From: Burkholderia sp. WAC0059
GTDB lineage: Bacteria > Pseudomonadota > Gammaproteobacteria > Burkholderiales > Burkholderiaceae
NCBI RefSeq assembly: GCF_002870125.1
Contig: NZ_PNEO01000019.1
Coordinates: 1-64,000 of the forward strand
DNA length: 64,000 bases
Direction of reading: 5' to 3'
Of the stretch, positions 54,454 to 63,073 are shown one piece after another (the stretch's first letter is position 1; each line of letters starts with the position of its first letter). A program made the translations under genes and the position numbers. The notes below the pieces were generated by a model. The model was not told the origin of the DNA. It was given only the letters and a program-made list of their open reading frames with translations, and did not search any database.

Positions 54454-54897
54454 ATGACAGATCTGGCAGATCGGGCACGCGGCGCCTTGCACGCGCAGCC
54501 CTTCAGCATGCTGCTCGGCGCCGAGCTCGCGCACGTCGGCGAGAACGAGCTGACCCTGCGCCTGCCCGTGCGCGACGAACTCAGACAGCAGCACGGCTTC
54601 GTGCACGGCGGGGTCGTCAGCTATCTCGCCGACAATGCGCTCACGTTCGCGGGTGCGCTCGCGCTCGGACCGCGCGTGGTGACGGGCGAATACAAGATCA
54701 ACTATCTGCGGCCCGCGCTCAACGGCACGCTGATGGCGCGCGCGCAGGTCGTACATGCGGGCCGGCAGCAGGCCATCTGCCAGTGCAGCGTATTCGTGAT
54801 GGACGGCGGCGGCGAGCGGCTCGTCGCGCTGGCACAGGGAACGGTCAGCCGGATGAACGACACCGAAGAACGGGTCGCGCTCACGCGCGTCGTCTGA
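54454..54897 (+). CDS. PaaI-family hotdog thioesterase
   Basis: 147 residues. The PaaI/hotdog pattern is clear: FSMLLGAELAHVGENELTLR, then the catalytic/substrate-binding QQHGFVHGGVVSYLADNALT near residue 47 and VTGEYKINYLRPALNGTLMA. These enzymes hydrolyse acyl-CoA thioesters, often aromatic or hydroxy-acyl, in the cytoplasm as tetramers. CGGGGAA precedes the ATG. Downstream lies a regulator gene 223 bp away on the same strand; they are probably separate transcripts. Confidence 0.94.
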   Translation: MTDLADRARGALHAQPFSMLLGAELAHVGENELTLRLPVRDELRQQHGFVHGGVVSYLADNALTFAGALALGPRVVTGEYKINYLRPALNGTLMARAQVVHAGRQQAICQCSVFVMDGGGERLVALAQGTVSRMNDTEERVALTRVV

Positions 54898-54999
54898 CGC
54901 CGGCAGGCCACGCCGAACGCGGCGCAACATGCTTCTCGCATCCACGCACGGCGAACCGGACGATCGCATGCCGCGTAACGAACGGACACGCATCGCGCC

Positions 55000-55016
55000 T
55001 GTCCACGCGGTGGACA
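55000..55016. promoter_or_regulatory. TGTCCAC-GCG-GTGGACA inverted repeat
   Basis: Two perfect 7-base arms around GCG, 105 bp before the ATG of the XRE-cupin regulator. It has the size and placement of an operator, possibly for autoregulation. A CATAAT sequence at 55064-55069 may be the -10 of the same promoter. Confidence 0.45.
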
Positions 55017-55120
55017 CGACCCGGTAGAGCCCCTATCATAGGCCTCAGCTTACAAGACTTCATCATAATAGCCGCCGGGGCGCTTCCTGGTGGACCACAG
55101 GACCACACCCCGAGTCGTTC

Positions 55121-55693
55121 ATGGCAGCGAAAAACGTCGAATCCCCCCCCGCTAATTCTCTCGGCAGCAAAATCCGCGCATTGCGAAAACGATTAGGGCA
55201 GACGCTCGAGGACACCGCACAGCGTGCCCAACTTTCCAAACCGTTCCTCTCCCAGGTCGAACGCGATCTGGCCAGCCCGTCCATCACCTCGCTCGTGGGC
55301 ATCTCAAGCGCGCTGGGCGTGCCGGTCAGCTATTTCGTCGACGCACCGACGGAAGAAGGCTGCGTCTGTCGTCAGGACAACCTGAAATTTTTCCGCTTTT
55401 CCGATTCGGCCGATCTATTCGCACGCCTGACCAACCCGACGGGCGGCCGGCAGCTCGAGGCGATCCTCGTGCGCATGCCGCCGGGGCAGCGCCCGAGCGA
55501 AGTGACGACCCACGCCGGCGAGGAATTCCTGCACGTGCTCTCAGGCGAAGTCACGCTGACGCTGGAGGGCAAGTCGTTCGTGCTCCGCCATGGCGACAGC
55601 GCCCACTACGAATCGACGGTTCCGCATAGCTGGACCAACACGGCCGACGAAGAAACGGTACTCGTGTGGGTCGGCACGCCGCGGCTTTTCTAG
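55121..55693 (+). CDS. XRE-family regulator with cupin domain
   Basis: 190 residues. XRE helix-turn-helix in residues 14-70 (LGSKIRALRKRLGQTLEDTA, KPFLSQVERDLASPSITSLV, SSALGVPVSYFVD) followed by a cupin_2 domain from about 105 (LVRMPPGQRPSEVTTHAGEE, FLHVLSGEVTLTLEGKSFVL, HYESTVPHSWTN). The PuuR/SutR-like layout is common for local regulators of amine, sulfur or carbon metabolism; the target is unknown. It resembles the regulator at 38977-39600 in architecture but lacks its long N-terminal extension. Confidence 0.94.
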   Translation: MAAKNVESPPANSLGSKIRALRKRLGQTLEDTAQRAQLSKPFLSQVERDLASPSITSLVGISSALGVPVSYFVDAPTEEGCVCRQDNLKFFRFSDSADLFARLTNPTGGRQLEAILVRMPPGQRPSEVTTHAGEEFLHVLSGEVTLTLEGKSFVLRHGDSAHYESTVPHSWTNTADEETVLVWVGTPRLF

Positions 55694-55873
55694 CCGCCGG
55701 CGTTTTCGGACACGGCGCCTTCGCCGCGCATCGGCACCGGCCGCCGCGCCTTTCTTTTCTGCGTTTCCTTCATTTCCCGGGCGTTTTTCCGGCCGCCCGC
55801 CCGCTTCGATATTTCCCCTGTTCGTGACAAACGTCGGGCACGCAACCCCGGATTCCGCGCGTCCCCGCCCGCC

Positions 55874-58800
55874 TCAGACCGCATTTCCCTGTTGTCTGCG
55901 ATTCGACGCGCCGATTTCACCGATTGCACCGGAATCGACCGGCGGCTCGTCCGCGGGGTCCGCGCCGTCGTCGCCCGCCGTTCGCGGCGCGCTGCTGCCG
56001 AGCCGCGCGATGGCGCGGTACGCGACGGGCACGAACACGAGGCCCAGCACCGTCGCCGCCAGCATGCCGCCGAACACGCCGGTGCCGATCGAGCGCCGGC
56101 TCTGGGCGCCCGCGCCGTCGGCGAACACGAGCGGCAGAACGCCGAGCACGAACGCGGCCGAGGTCATCAGGACCGGCCGCAGGCGCGCCGCCGCCGCTTC
56201 GCAGACGGCCCGCCGCAACGGCGCGCCGCGCCGGCGCAGGTCGTGCGCGAACTGCACGATCAGGATCGCGTTCTTCGCGGCGAGCCCGATCACGGTAATC
56301 ATGCCGACCTTGAAGTACACGTCGTTCGGCAGCCCCCGCAGCGTCGCGGCCGCGAGCGCGCCGAACACGCCGAGCGGCAGCACCGTCAGCACGACGAACG
56401 GAACGGTCCAGCTCTCGTAGAGCGCGGCCAGCGCCATGAACACCGCGAGCACGGAAAGACCGACGAGGAGCGGCGTGACCCGCGCGGCCTCGGTCTGCTC
56501 ACGCGCGGCGTCGACCCAGTCGTAGGCGATGCCGAGCGGCAGGTTCGCCGCGGCGAGCCGCGCGAGTTCGGCCATCGCCGCGCCCGAGCTGTAGCCGTCC
56601 GCCGCGCGCGCCTCGAGGTCGAGCGAGGGATAGCCGTTGTAGCGCGTCAGCATCACGGGCCCCATGCCCCAGTGCGGCGTGACGAACGCCGAGAGCGGCA
56701 CCATCTGCCCCGTCGCGTTCTCGACGGCCATGTCCATCAGATCCTCGCTCGTCATCCGCGTGGGCGCGTCGGCGGCGATCAGCACGCGATACATCTGCCC
56801 GCCGGCCGGGAAATCGTCCACGTAATTCGAGCCGAACGTGTTGCCGAGCAGATTCGCGAGCCGGTCGAACGGCACGCCGAGCGCATAGGCCTTCGCGCGG
56901 TCGACGTCGAGCACGAGGCGCGGCGCGTCGGGCAGGTCCTCGGCATAAACCTGGGCCAGCATCGGGTCCTTACTTGCCGCATTTTCCAGTTGCTGGCGCG
57001 CCGCCTTGAGCACCTCGACGCCGACGCCGCCGCGATCCTCGAGGCGCAGCGTGAAGCCCTCGGCATGCCCGACGCCGGGCACCGAGGGCGGCAGCATCGT
57101 CATCACCTGCGCGTCGAGAATGCGGTCGAACTGCCTGTTGAGCCTGTCGCGCAGCGCGGCGGCGCCGATACGCCGCGACCAGTCCGTCAGCGTAACGAAC
57201 ACCATCCCGACGTTCTGCCCCGAACCCGCGAAGCTCCAGCCCAGCACGCTCGTCATGTTCGCGACGCCGGGCTGCGCGCGCAGGATCTGCTCGGTGCGCT
57301 CGACGACGGCCTCGGTCCGCGCGAGCGTCGCGCCGGCCGGTAGCTGGATCATCACCTGCAGTTGCCCTTCGTCCTCGGTCGGCAAAAACCCGCCGGGCAG
57401 CTTCCAGTACAGCAGACCGCCCAGCGCGAGCAGCACGGCATACACGACGAACGCCGGCCCCGGACGACGCGCCGTGCGCACGTTGAGCCGGCGGTAGCCG
57501 CTCGCGAGCCGCGCGAGCGCCGCCGCGAAACGATCGCCGAATTTCGCGCCGAGACCCCGGAGGCCGCCGGGCAGGTGCAGCGCAGTGCCGGACCGCGCGC
57601 CGGGCGCTTTCAGATGGTTCGCGCACAGCGCCGGCGCCAGCGAGAGCGCCATGAACGACGAGACGAGCATGGCCGAGATCATGGCCGCCGCGAACTGCCG
57701 GTAGATGCCGCCGACGGTGCCCGGAAAGAACGCCATCGGCACGAACACGGCCGTCAGCACGGCGCTCACGCCGACGATCGCGCCGCCGATTCGGCCCATC
57801 GCCCGGCGCGTCGCCGCGCGCGGCGCGAGCCCTTCGTCCATGGCGCGGTGCACGCTCTCGACGACGACGATCGCGTCGTCGACGAGCATCCCGATCGCGA
57901 GCACGAGCCCGAACAGCGTGAACACGTTGATCGACAGCCCGAGCGCCCAGAGGATAGCGAGCGTACCCGTCAGCGTGACCGGAATGACGACGGCCGGCAC
58001 GAGCGCGTAGCGCAGCTCGCGCAGGAACAGCCACATCACGAGGAAGACCAGCGCCACGGCCTCCGCGAGCGTGATCGCGACCTCGCGGATCGCGACGCGC
58101 ACGTACTGCGCGGTGTCGAACGGAATCTGGATCGCCACGCCGGGCGGCAGCGTCTTCGCGAGTTCGGCGAGCCGCGCGCGGATCGCCTCCGAGGTTTCGA
58201 GCGCGTTGCCGCGCGGACCGAGCTGGATGCCGAGCGTCGCGGCCGGGCGGCCGTTCAGGCGCGACCAGTACGTGTAGTTGTCGCGTCCGATCTCGATGCG
58301 CGCGACGTCGGCCAGACGCACGGCGGCGCCGCTGGGCTCCGCCTTCAGCACGATCTGGCCGAACTCGGCCGGCGAGAGTAACTGGCCCCTCACCGTCACG
58401 GGCGCGTCGATCTGCTGGCCGGGCACGTAGGGCGCGTCGCCCATCGTGCCCGCCGTGACGGGCGCGTTCTGCGCGCTGACGGCATTCGTCACGTCCTCGG
58501 CCGAAAGCCCGTATTCGCGCAGCTTGATCGGGTCGAGCCAGATCCGCATGGCCTCGTTGGCGTCCCACTGCTCGACCGAGCCGACGCCCGGCGCGCGCTT
58601 GAGTTCGCGCACCACGTAGCGGCTCAGGTAGTCGCTGAGCTCGGCCGAATCGCGCGAGCCGTCAGTCGACGTGAGCGAGACGAGCATCAGGAACGTGTTC
58701 GCGGCCTTCACCACGTCGATGCCCTGCTGCACGACCTGCTGCGGCAGCCGCGCCTCGATCTGCTTGAGGCGGTTCTGCACGTCGACGAGCGCGATGTCCG

Positions 58801-59098
58801 GATTCGTGCCGGGCTGGAACGTCACGTCGATCTCGAGGTCGCCGAGCGCGTCGCTCGACGTTTCGTAGTACATGAGGCCGTCCGCGCCGTCGAGGCTCTG
58901 CTCGATGATGCTCGCCACGTCCTCGTCGGTCACTTCGGCCGCCGCGCCGGGCCAGGTCGTCGTGATCACGATGCGCGGCGGCGCGAGCAGCGGATACTGC
59001 GCGACAGGCAGTTGCGGCAGCGCGAGCAGGCCCACCACCACGACGGCGAGTGCCACGATCCACGCAAAAACCGGACGGTCGATGAAGAAGGACGGCAA
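55874..59098 (-). CDS. RND efflux pump permease (HAE1-like)
   Basis: 1074 residues. The start is a TTG at 59098 with GAGG just upstream; the next residues PSFFIDRPVFAWIVALAVVV are the standard RND N-terminus. Twelve membrane helices and two large periplasmic loops are apparent. Proton-relay residues are present: two Asp in GMLVDDAIVVVES near 405 and Lys in IGLAAKNAILIVQFAHDLRR near 935. HAE1 pumps export hydrophobic or amphiphilic drugs as trimers with an adaptor and an outer-membrane channel. No adaptor gene is adjacent; upstream is the double-GNAT gene, 14 bp away, so it belongs to the peptide-processing operon. Confidence 0.94.
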   Translation of the reverse strand: MPSFFIDRPVFAWIVALAVVVVGLLALPQLPVAQYPLLAPPRIVITTTWPGAAAEVTDEDVASIIEQSLDGADGLMYYETSSDALGDLEIDVTFQPGTNPDIALVDVQNRLKQIEARLPQQVVQQGIDVVKAANTFLMLVSLTSTDGSRDSAELSDYLSRYVVRELKRAPGVGSVEQWDANEAMRIWLDPIKLREYGLSAEDVTNAVSAQNAPVTAGTMGDAPYVPGQQIDAPVTVRGQLLSPAEFGQIVLKAEPSGAAVRLADVARIEIGRDNYTYWSRLNGRPAATLGIQLGPRGNALETSEAIRARLAELAKTLPPGVAIQIPFDTAQYVRVAIREVAITLAEAVALVFLVMWLFLRELRYALVPAVVIPVTLTGTLAILWALGLSINVFTLFGLVLAIGMLVDDAIVVVESVHRAMDEGLAPRAATRRAMGRIGGAIVGVSAVLTAVFVPMAFFPGTVGGIYRQFAAAMISAMLVSSFMALSLAPALCANHLKAPGARSGTALHLPGGLRGLGAKFGDRFAAALARLASGYRRLNVRTARRPGPAFVVYAVLLALGGLLYWKLPGGFLPTEDEGQLQVMIQLPAGATLARTEAVVERTEQILRAQPGVANMTSVLGWSFAGSGQNVGMVFVTLTDWSRRIGAAALRDRLNRQFDRILDAQVMTMLPPSVPGVGHAEGFTLRLEDRGGVGVEVLKAARQQLENAASKDPMLAQVYAEDLPDAPRLVLDVDRAKAYALGVPFDRLANLLGNTFGSNYVDDFPAGGQMYRVLIAADAPTRMTSEDLMDMAVENATGQMVPLSAFVTPHWGMGPVMLTRYNGYPSLDLEARAADGYSSGAAMAELARLAAANLPLGIAYDWVDAAREQTEAARVTPLLVGLSVLAVFMALAALYESWTVPFVVLTVLPLGVFGALAAATLRGLPNDVYFKVGMITVIGLAAKNAILIVQFAHDLRRRGAPLRRAVCEAAAARLRPVLMTSAAFVLGVLPLVFADGAGAQSRRSIGTGVFGGMLAATVLGLVFVPVAYRAIARLGSSAPRTAGDDGADPADEPPVDSGAIGEIGASNRRQQGNAV

Positions 59099-59112
59099 CC
59101 GGACCTCGCTCG

Positions 59113-60276
59113 TCAGCGCGCGTCGAACGGCGCCGCCGGCGCGAGACGCGCCATCCGGTAAACGTCGGCATACACGCCGTCGCGCAGCGCATAGCCCCGC
59201 GCGCGGCCCTCGATCCCGAAACCGGCGCGGCGGTACAACGCGAGTGCAGGCGCGTTGTCGACGTAGACGGTCAACTCGATGCGGCGCAGGCCGAACGAAC
59301 GGTCCGCGCACTCCATGAGCGCGCCGAGCAACGCGCCGCCGATCCCGCGCCCCTGCCAGTCGTCGTGCACACAGAGCAGCAGCGAGGCGCAATGCGTGCG
59401 GCGCGGCGGCCTGAACGTCAGCGCGGCGAGGCCGACGGGCACGGACGTATCGCCCGCCGTCGCGACGAGACCGACCATGCCGTTGCCGTTCTGCTGCTTC
59501 TCGAACCACTGCCGCATCGATTCCGGCGTGCGGTACGACACGCCGAGCGTGTCGCGCCGCACGCCGGGCAAGCCCATCATGTCGGCCAGCGCCGTCATGT
59601 CGTCGGTCGCGACGGCGCGGATCGACACGCCGGCGCGCGCGGCCCGTGCGCGGCCGTCGGCCCGCTCGCGCACGGTTCGCGCATCTTGCACGTCTTGCGC
59701 ATCGGCCGGGTCTGGGTCGGCGACTGCATCGTCGTGGGCCGCGTCCGCGAAACCGGTCAGCCGCGCCATCGCGAGACTGTCGGCCAGCACGCCGTCGCGC
59801 ATCACGGCGCCGCGCTCGCGGGCCTCGACGACGAAGCCGAACTGCCGGTACAGCGCGAGCGCGGGCGCGTTGTCGGCGAACGCCCTGAGCTCGATGCGAC
59901 GCAGCCCGAGCCAGTTGTCGGCGACGTCGAGCAACTCGCCGAGCAGCGCCGTGCCGATGCCGCGCCGGTGCCAGTCGGGATGCACGCTGATCCCGATGTC
60001 CGCCGTATGCGCGCGCCGCTTCGCGCCCGCGTAGAGCTCCGCACAGCCGACCAGCGTGCCGTCGATTTCGGCGACGAGCGCGACGGTCGACGGCGCAAGC
60101 TTCTCGATCCACTCGCGCGTCTTCTCGACGGGCGCGTGGGGCATGTGCACGTTCGCGTGATGAAACACGAGCGGATGCGAATGCAGCGCATGGACGCGCT
60201 CGGCGTCGGCCACGCGCAGCGCCCGCAGCGTCAGTCCCGGCGGACGGGGTTTTTTCTCGCGCGCGCCTGCCGTCAT
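59113..60276 (-). CDS. double-domain GNAT acetyltransferase
   Basis: 387 residues carrying two acetyltransferase domains in tandem. Domain 1 is residues 12-175 (acetyl-CoA loop HPDWHRRGIGTALLGELLDV, then RRIELRAFADNAPALALYRQ and FGF). Domain 2 is about 215-378 (HDDWQGRGIGGALLGALMEC, then RRIELTVYVDNAPALALYRR and AGF). The two share the Gln/Arg-x2-Gly-x-Gly/Ala motif and are clearly duplicated; an acidic linker joins them. The ATG at 60276 overlaps the TldE stop (ATGA). GNAT domains acetylate amines of small molecules or peptides. In this operon the likely target is the peptide handled by the neighbouring genes. Confidence 0.93.
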   Translation of the reverse strand: MTAGAREKKPRPPGLTLRALRVADAERVHALHSHPLVFHHANVHMPHAPVEKTREWIEKLAPSTVALVAEIDGTLVGCAELYAGAKRRAHTADIGISVHPDWHRRGIGTALLGELLDVADNWLGLRRIELRAFADNAPALALYRQFGFVVEARERGAVMRDGVLADSLAMARLTGFADAAHDDAVADPDPADAQDVQDARTVRERADGRARAARAGVSIRAVATDDMTALADMMGLPGVRRDTLGVSYRTPESMRQWFEKQQNGNGMVGLVATAGDTSVPVGLAALTFRPPRRTHCASLLLCVHDDWQGRGIGGALLGALMECADRSFGLRRIELTVYVDNAPALALYRRAGFGIEGRARGYALRDGVYADVYRMARLAPAAPFDAR

Positions 60277-61634
60277 AACGTCAGCTCGAAGCCGCTCGTC
60301 AGAATGCCGGGCAGGCACTTGCCGCCCGTCGCACGCTCGCCCCACGTGTCGTCGCTCGGCAGCAGTTCCGCGTGGGCACCGATCTGTTCGAGCCGGTCGC
60401 CGAGCAGCCCGTACAGGCTGTCGTCGAAACGCATCGCCTCGAGCGGCGCGACGATCTCGCCGCGCTCGACCCAGAACGTCGCGAAGCGCGTCATCCCGGT
60501 CAGGCGGCAATGCATGAGGTCCGATACGTTCACGTACCAGAGGTTGCCGACGTAGATGCCCGTGTCGAGCGCCTTCAGCACGTCGGCCTCGGCGAGCGTG
60601 CCGGCCGCCATCGCCAGCGAGCGCGGATATTCGCCGGCCGGCGCGCCGTTCGGCGCGAGCCCGTATTCGCGGGCGCTGCGCGCGTCGGTCAACAGCCCCG
60701 CGCGCTGGCCGCCGCGCACGAGCTCGACGCTTTGCCGGCGATAGCCGTCCTCGTTGAAGCCGGGCGCGATGCCCAGTTCGAGCGACTCCGCCAGCCCGAC
60801 GCGCGGGTCGAACGCGGCCTCGCCCGCGTGCAGCCGATGCAGGATACTGCGCGCGCTCGCGTTCGCGCGCGCCGAGAACCCGCTCCAGGCGACGACGTCG
60901 AACAGTTCGCCCAGCGCGGCCGGCGCGAGGAAGGCGCGATAACGGCCCGGCGCGAGGCGCCTCGGCTCGCGGCCGAGCACCGGCAGGCGCGCGGCGGCGG
61001 CCGCGACGCGCGAGGCGAACGCCTCGTCGCTCCAGTGCTCGCCCGCATAACCCGTCTTGATCGCGCGGCCGCTCGGGTCGTAAAGCGACCAGCTAAAGCT
61101 GAAGTTCGCGACCTCGTACCAGCCGCGCGTGCCGTGCGACGAGGCGAACCCTCGCGCGATCGTGCCGCCCGCGTAAAAGCCGACGAAGTCGAGCCCCTTC
61201 GCGCATGCCGCGACGAGACGCACGAGCGCGGCCGACTCCGGCAGTTGGCCCGGCGTGCGCGAGGCATGCTGCCAGGCGGCGGTCTCGTAGAGCAGATGCG
61301 GGTCGTCGGACGCATCGCGCAGGCTTTCGCGTAGCAAGGCCAGCTCGGCGCTGGCATCGTCGAGATCGGCATGCGGATCGCCCGACACCGTGAACGTCGA
61401 ATACGCCTGGCGCGCGCCGGCGACGAGCCGCAGCGTGAGCCGTCCCTGCGAGACGCGGCCGATCTGGCGCACGAGCGCGCGGTTGAAGCGGATGAAATCC
61501 GATTCCTCGGCGGAGAACGAGAGCAGCGTGGTCTCGCCCGGCGCGAGCTGCGCCTCGATGCCCGCCGCGAGCGCCTCGAAGCGCGCCTGCCAGTCCGGCG
61601 CCGCGGCGCCTTTCCGAACGTTGTCGACCATCAT
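60273..61634 (-). CDS. tldE: TldE/PmbA-like protease subunit
   Basis: 453 residues from the ATG at 61634, right after GGAGGCGC; the adjacent ATG at 61631 is equally possible. The TldD/PmbA pattern is present (QARFEALAAGIEAQLAPGET, AEESDFIRFNRALVRQIGRV, YAGGTIARGFASSHGTRGWY, then SGFSARANASARSILHRLHA and NVSDLMHCRLTGMTRFATFW). It lacks the His-Glu-x3-His zinc motif, as expected for the TldE partner, which forms a heterodimeric cytoplasmic metalloprotease with TldD. TldD/E cleaves unfolded peptides and matures or degrades microcin B17 and CcdA. Its start overlaps the tldD stop. Confidence 0.92.
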   Translation of the reverse strand: MMVDNVRKGAAAPDWQARFEALAAGIEAQLAPGETTLLSFSAEESDFIRFNRALVRQIGRVSQGRLTLRLVAGARQAYSTFTVSGDPHADLDDASAELALLRESLRDASDDPHLLYETAAWQHASRTPGQLPESAALVRLVAACAKGLDFVGFYAGGTIARGFASSHGTRGWYEVANFSFSWSLYDPSGRAIKTGYAGEHWSDEAFASRVAAAAARLPVLGREPRRLAPGRYRAFLAPAALGELFDVVAWSGFSARANASARSILHRLHAGEAAFDPRVGLAESLELGIAPGFNEDGYRRQSVELVRGGQRAGLLTDARSAREYGLAPNGAPAGEYPRSLAMAAGTLAEADVLKALDTGIYVGNLWYVNVSDLMHCRLTGMTRFATFWVERGEIVAPLEAMRFDDSLYGLLGDRLEQIGAHAELLPSDDTWGERATGGKCLPGILTSGFELTL

Positions 61635-63073
61635 GCGCCTCCGAATACGTCGACGTTGCCGAACACGCAGGCGGGCGAGGCGTGGCCGACGCGGATCACC
61701 TGCGCGGGCTCGCCCTTGCCGCACGTCGGCGTGCCGAACACGCCGCGCGTGCTCGCGTCGCCGACGGCCTTCAGGCTGCGCCAGAAGCTTGCCGAAATGC
61801 CGCGATAGTTGGGCTGGCGCACGACCGGCCCAAGCTTGCCGTTCTCGATGAGCTGGCCGAACTCGCAGCCGAACTGGAATTTGTTGCGATGGTCATCGAT
61901 CGACCACGACGTGTTCGTGCGCATCAGGATGCCGTGCCCGATGCCGGCGATCAGCTCGTCGAGCGTCTTGTCGCCGGGCTCGACGTTCAGGTTCGCCATG
62001 CGGTCGATCGGCGGCCGGTTCCAGCTCGACGCGCGCGCGTTCGCGACGCCGGGCAGCCCCGCGCGCTGCTGCGAAAGCGTGCCGCCGAGCGGCCGTTCGA
62101 GCACGCCGTCGCGGATCAGGTACTGCTTCGTCGCGGCGGCGCCGTCGTCGTCGAACGCGTAGCTCGCGGCCTCCTCGCGCAGCGACGGGTCGAACGTCAC
62201 GTTGAGCAGCGCGGAGCCGTAGCGGTACTGGCCGAACATCTCGGGCTTCACGAAGCTCCAGCCGGCGAAGTTGCGCTCGTCGCCGAGAATGCGGTCGAGC
62301 TCGAGCGGGTGCCCGATCGACTCGTGAATCTGCAGCATCATCTGGTCCGGCATCAGCAGCAGATCGCGCGGCCCGGACGGGCAGTTCGGCGCGGCGAGCA
62401 GTTGCAACGCCTCGTCGGCGATCCGCGCGCCCGAGCCCGCGAACGCGTAGCGGTCGAGCACCTCGATGCCGCCCTGCGCGAGCGTGCCGTAGCGGCCCAG
62501 CGAACGGATCTGCGTCTCGCCGTCGGCGTGCGCCGTCACCGAAAGCTCGGGCAACAGGTAGCGAAATTGCTGCTCGATCCGCACGCCGTCGCTCGTCAGA
62601 TAGAGCTGCTCGCTATGCGTAACGCGCACGCTCGCGCAGCGCTCGACGATGCGCGAGCCGAGCGCGGCGGCCGCGCACTCGCGGCCGAGCCGGTCGAGCC
62701 ATTCGGCGCGGCCCGGCAACGGCGCGTCGACGCCCGGCGACGCATACTCGCCGCTGGCCGCAGGCCGCGCGAGCTGCCGGTGGTCGATCAGCGAGCACGC
62801 GGCGCTCGCCTCGGCGCGCGCGGTCGCGGCGTCGAGCGCGGCCTGCAGCCCCGCCGCCGAGAGGTCGGCCGTCGCCGCGTAGCCGGCGCTCGCGCCGACC
62901 CAGGCGATCAGCATGGCGCCGCGATCGCGGTCCTGACGCAGCGGCTGCGCGATGTCGTTGCGAACCTCGTGCTCCTCGTAACGCTCGTCGAGCACGCGCA
63001 GCGACCAGAAATCGGCGCGATTGGCCAGCGCGCCGGCAGCGCGCAGCATGTCGTCCCGGCGAAGATTCGTCAT
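61631..63073 (-). CDS. tldD: TldD-like metalloprotease
   Basis: 480 residues. The zinc motif His-Glu-x3-His is HESIGH at residues 250-255, followed by the TldD segments ELDRILGDERNFAGWSFVKP, GLPGVANARASSWNRPPIDR and MANLNVEPGDKTLDELIAG, with the C-terminal metal-binding PTCGKGEPAQVIRVG. It is therefore the catalytic subunit of a TldD/TldE protease. The ATG overlaps the ATPase stop (ATGA, 63070-63073) and the stop overlaps the TldE start. The tight link to a peptide importer is unusual compared with E. coli, where tldD and tldE are separate and unlinked. Confidence 0.94.
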   Translation of the reverse strand: MTNLRRDDMLRAAGALANRADFWSLRVLDERYEEHEVRNDIAQPLRQDRDRGAMLIAWVGASAGYAATADLSAAGLQAALDAATARAEASAACSLIDHRQLARPAASGEYASPGVDAPLPGRAEWLDRLGRECAAAALGSRIVERCASVRVTHSEQLYLTSDGVRIEQQFRYLLPELSVTAHADGETQIRSLGRYGTLAQGGIEVLDRYAFAGSGARIADEALQLLAAPNCPSGPRDLLLMPDQMMLQIHESIGHPLELDRILGDERNFAGWSFVKPEMFGQYRYGSALLNVTFDPSLREEAASYAFDDDGAAATKQYLIRDGVLERPLGGTLSQQRAGLPGVANARASSWNRPPIDRMANLNVEPGDKTLDELIAGIGHGILMRTNTSWSIDDHRNKFQFGCEFGQLIENGKLGPVVRQPNYRGISASFWRSLKAVGDASTRGVFGTPTCGKGEPAQVIRVGHASPACVFGNVDVFGGA

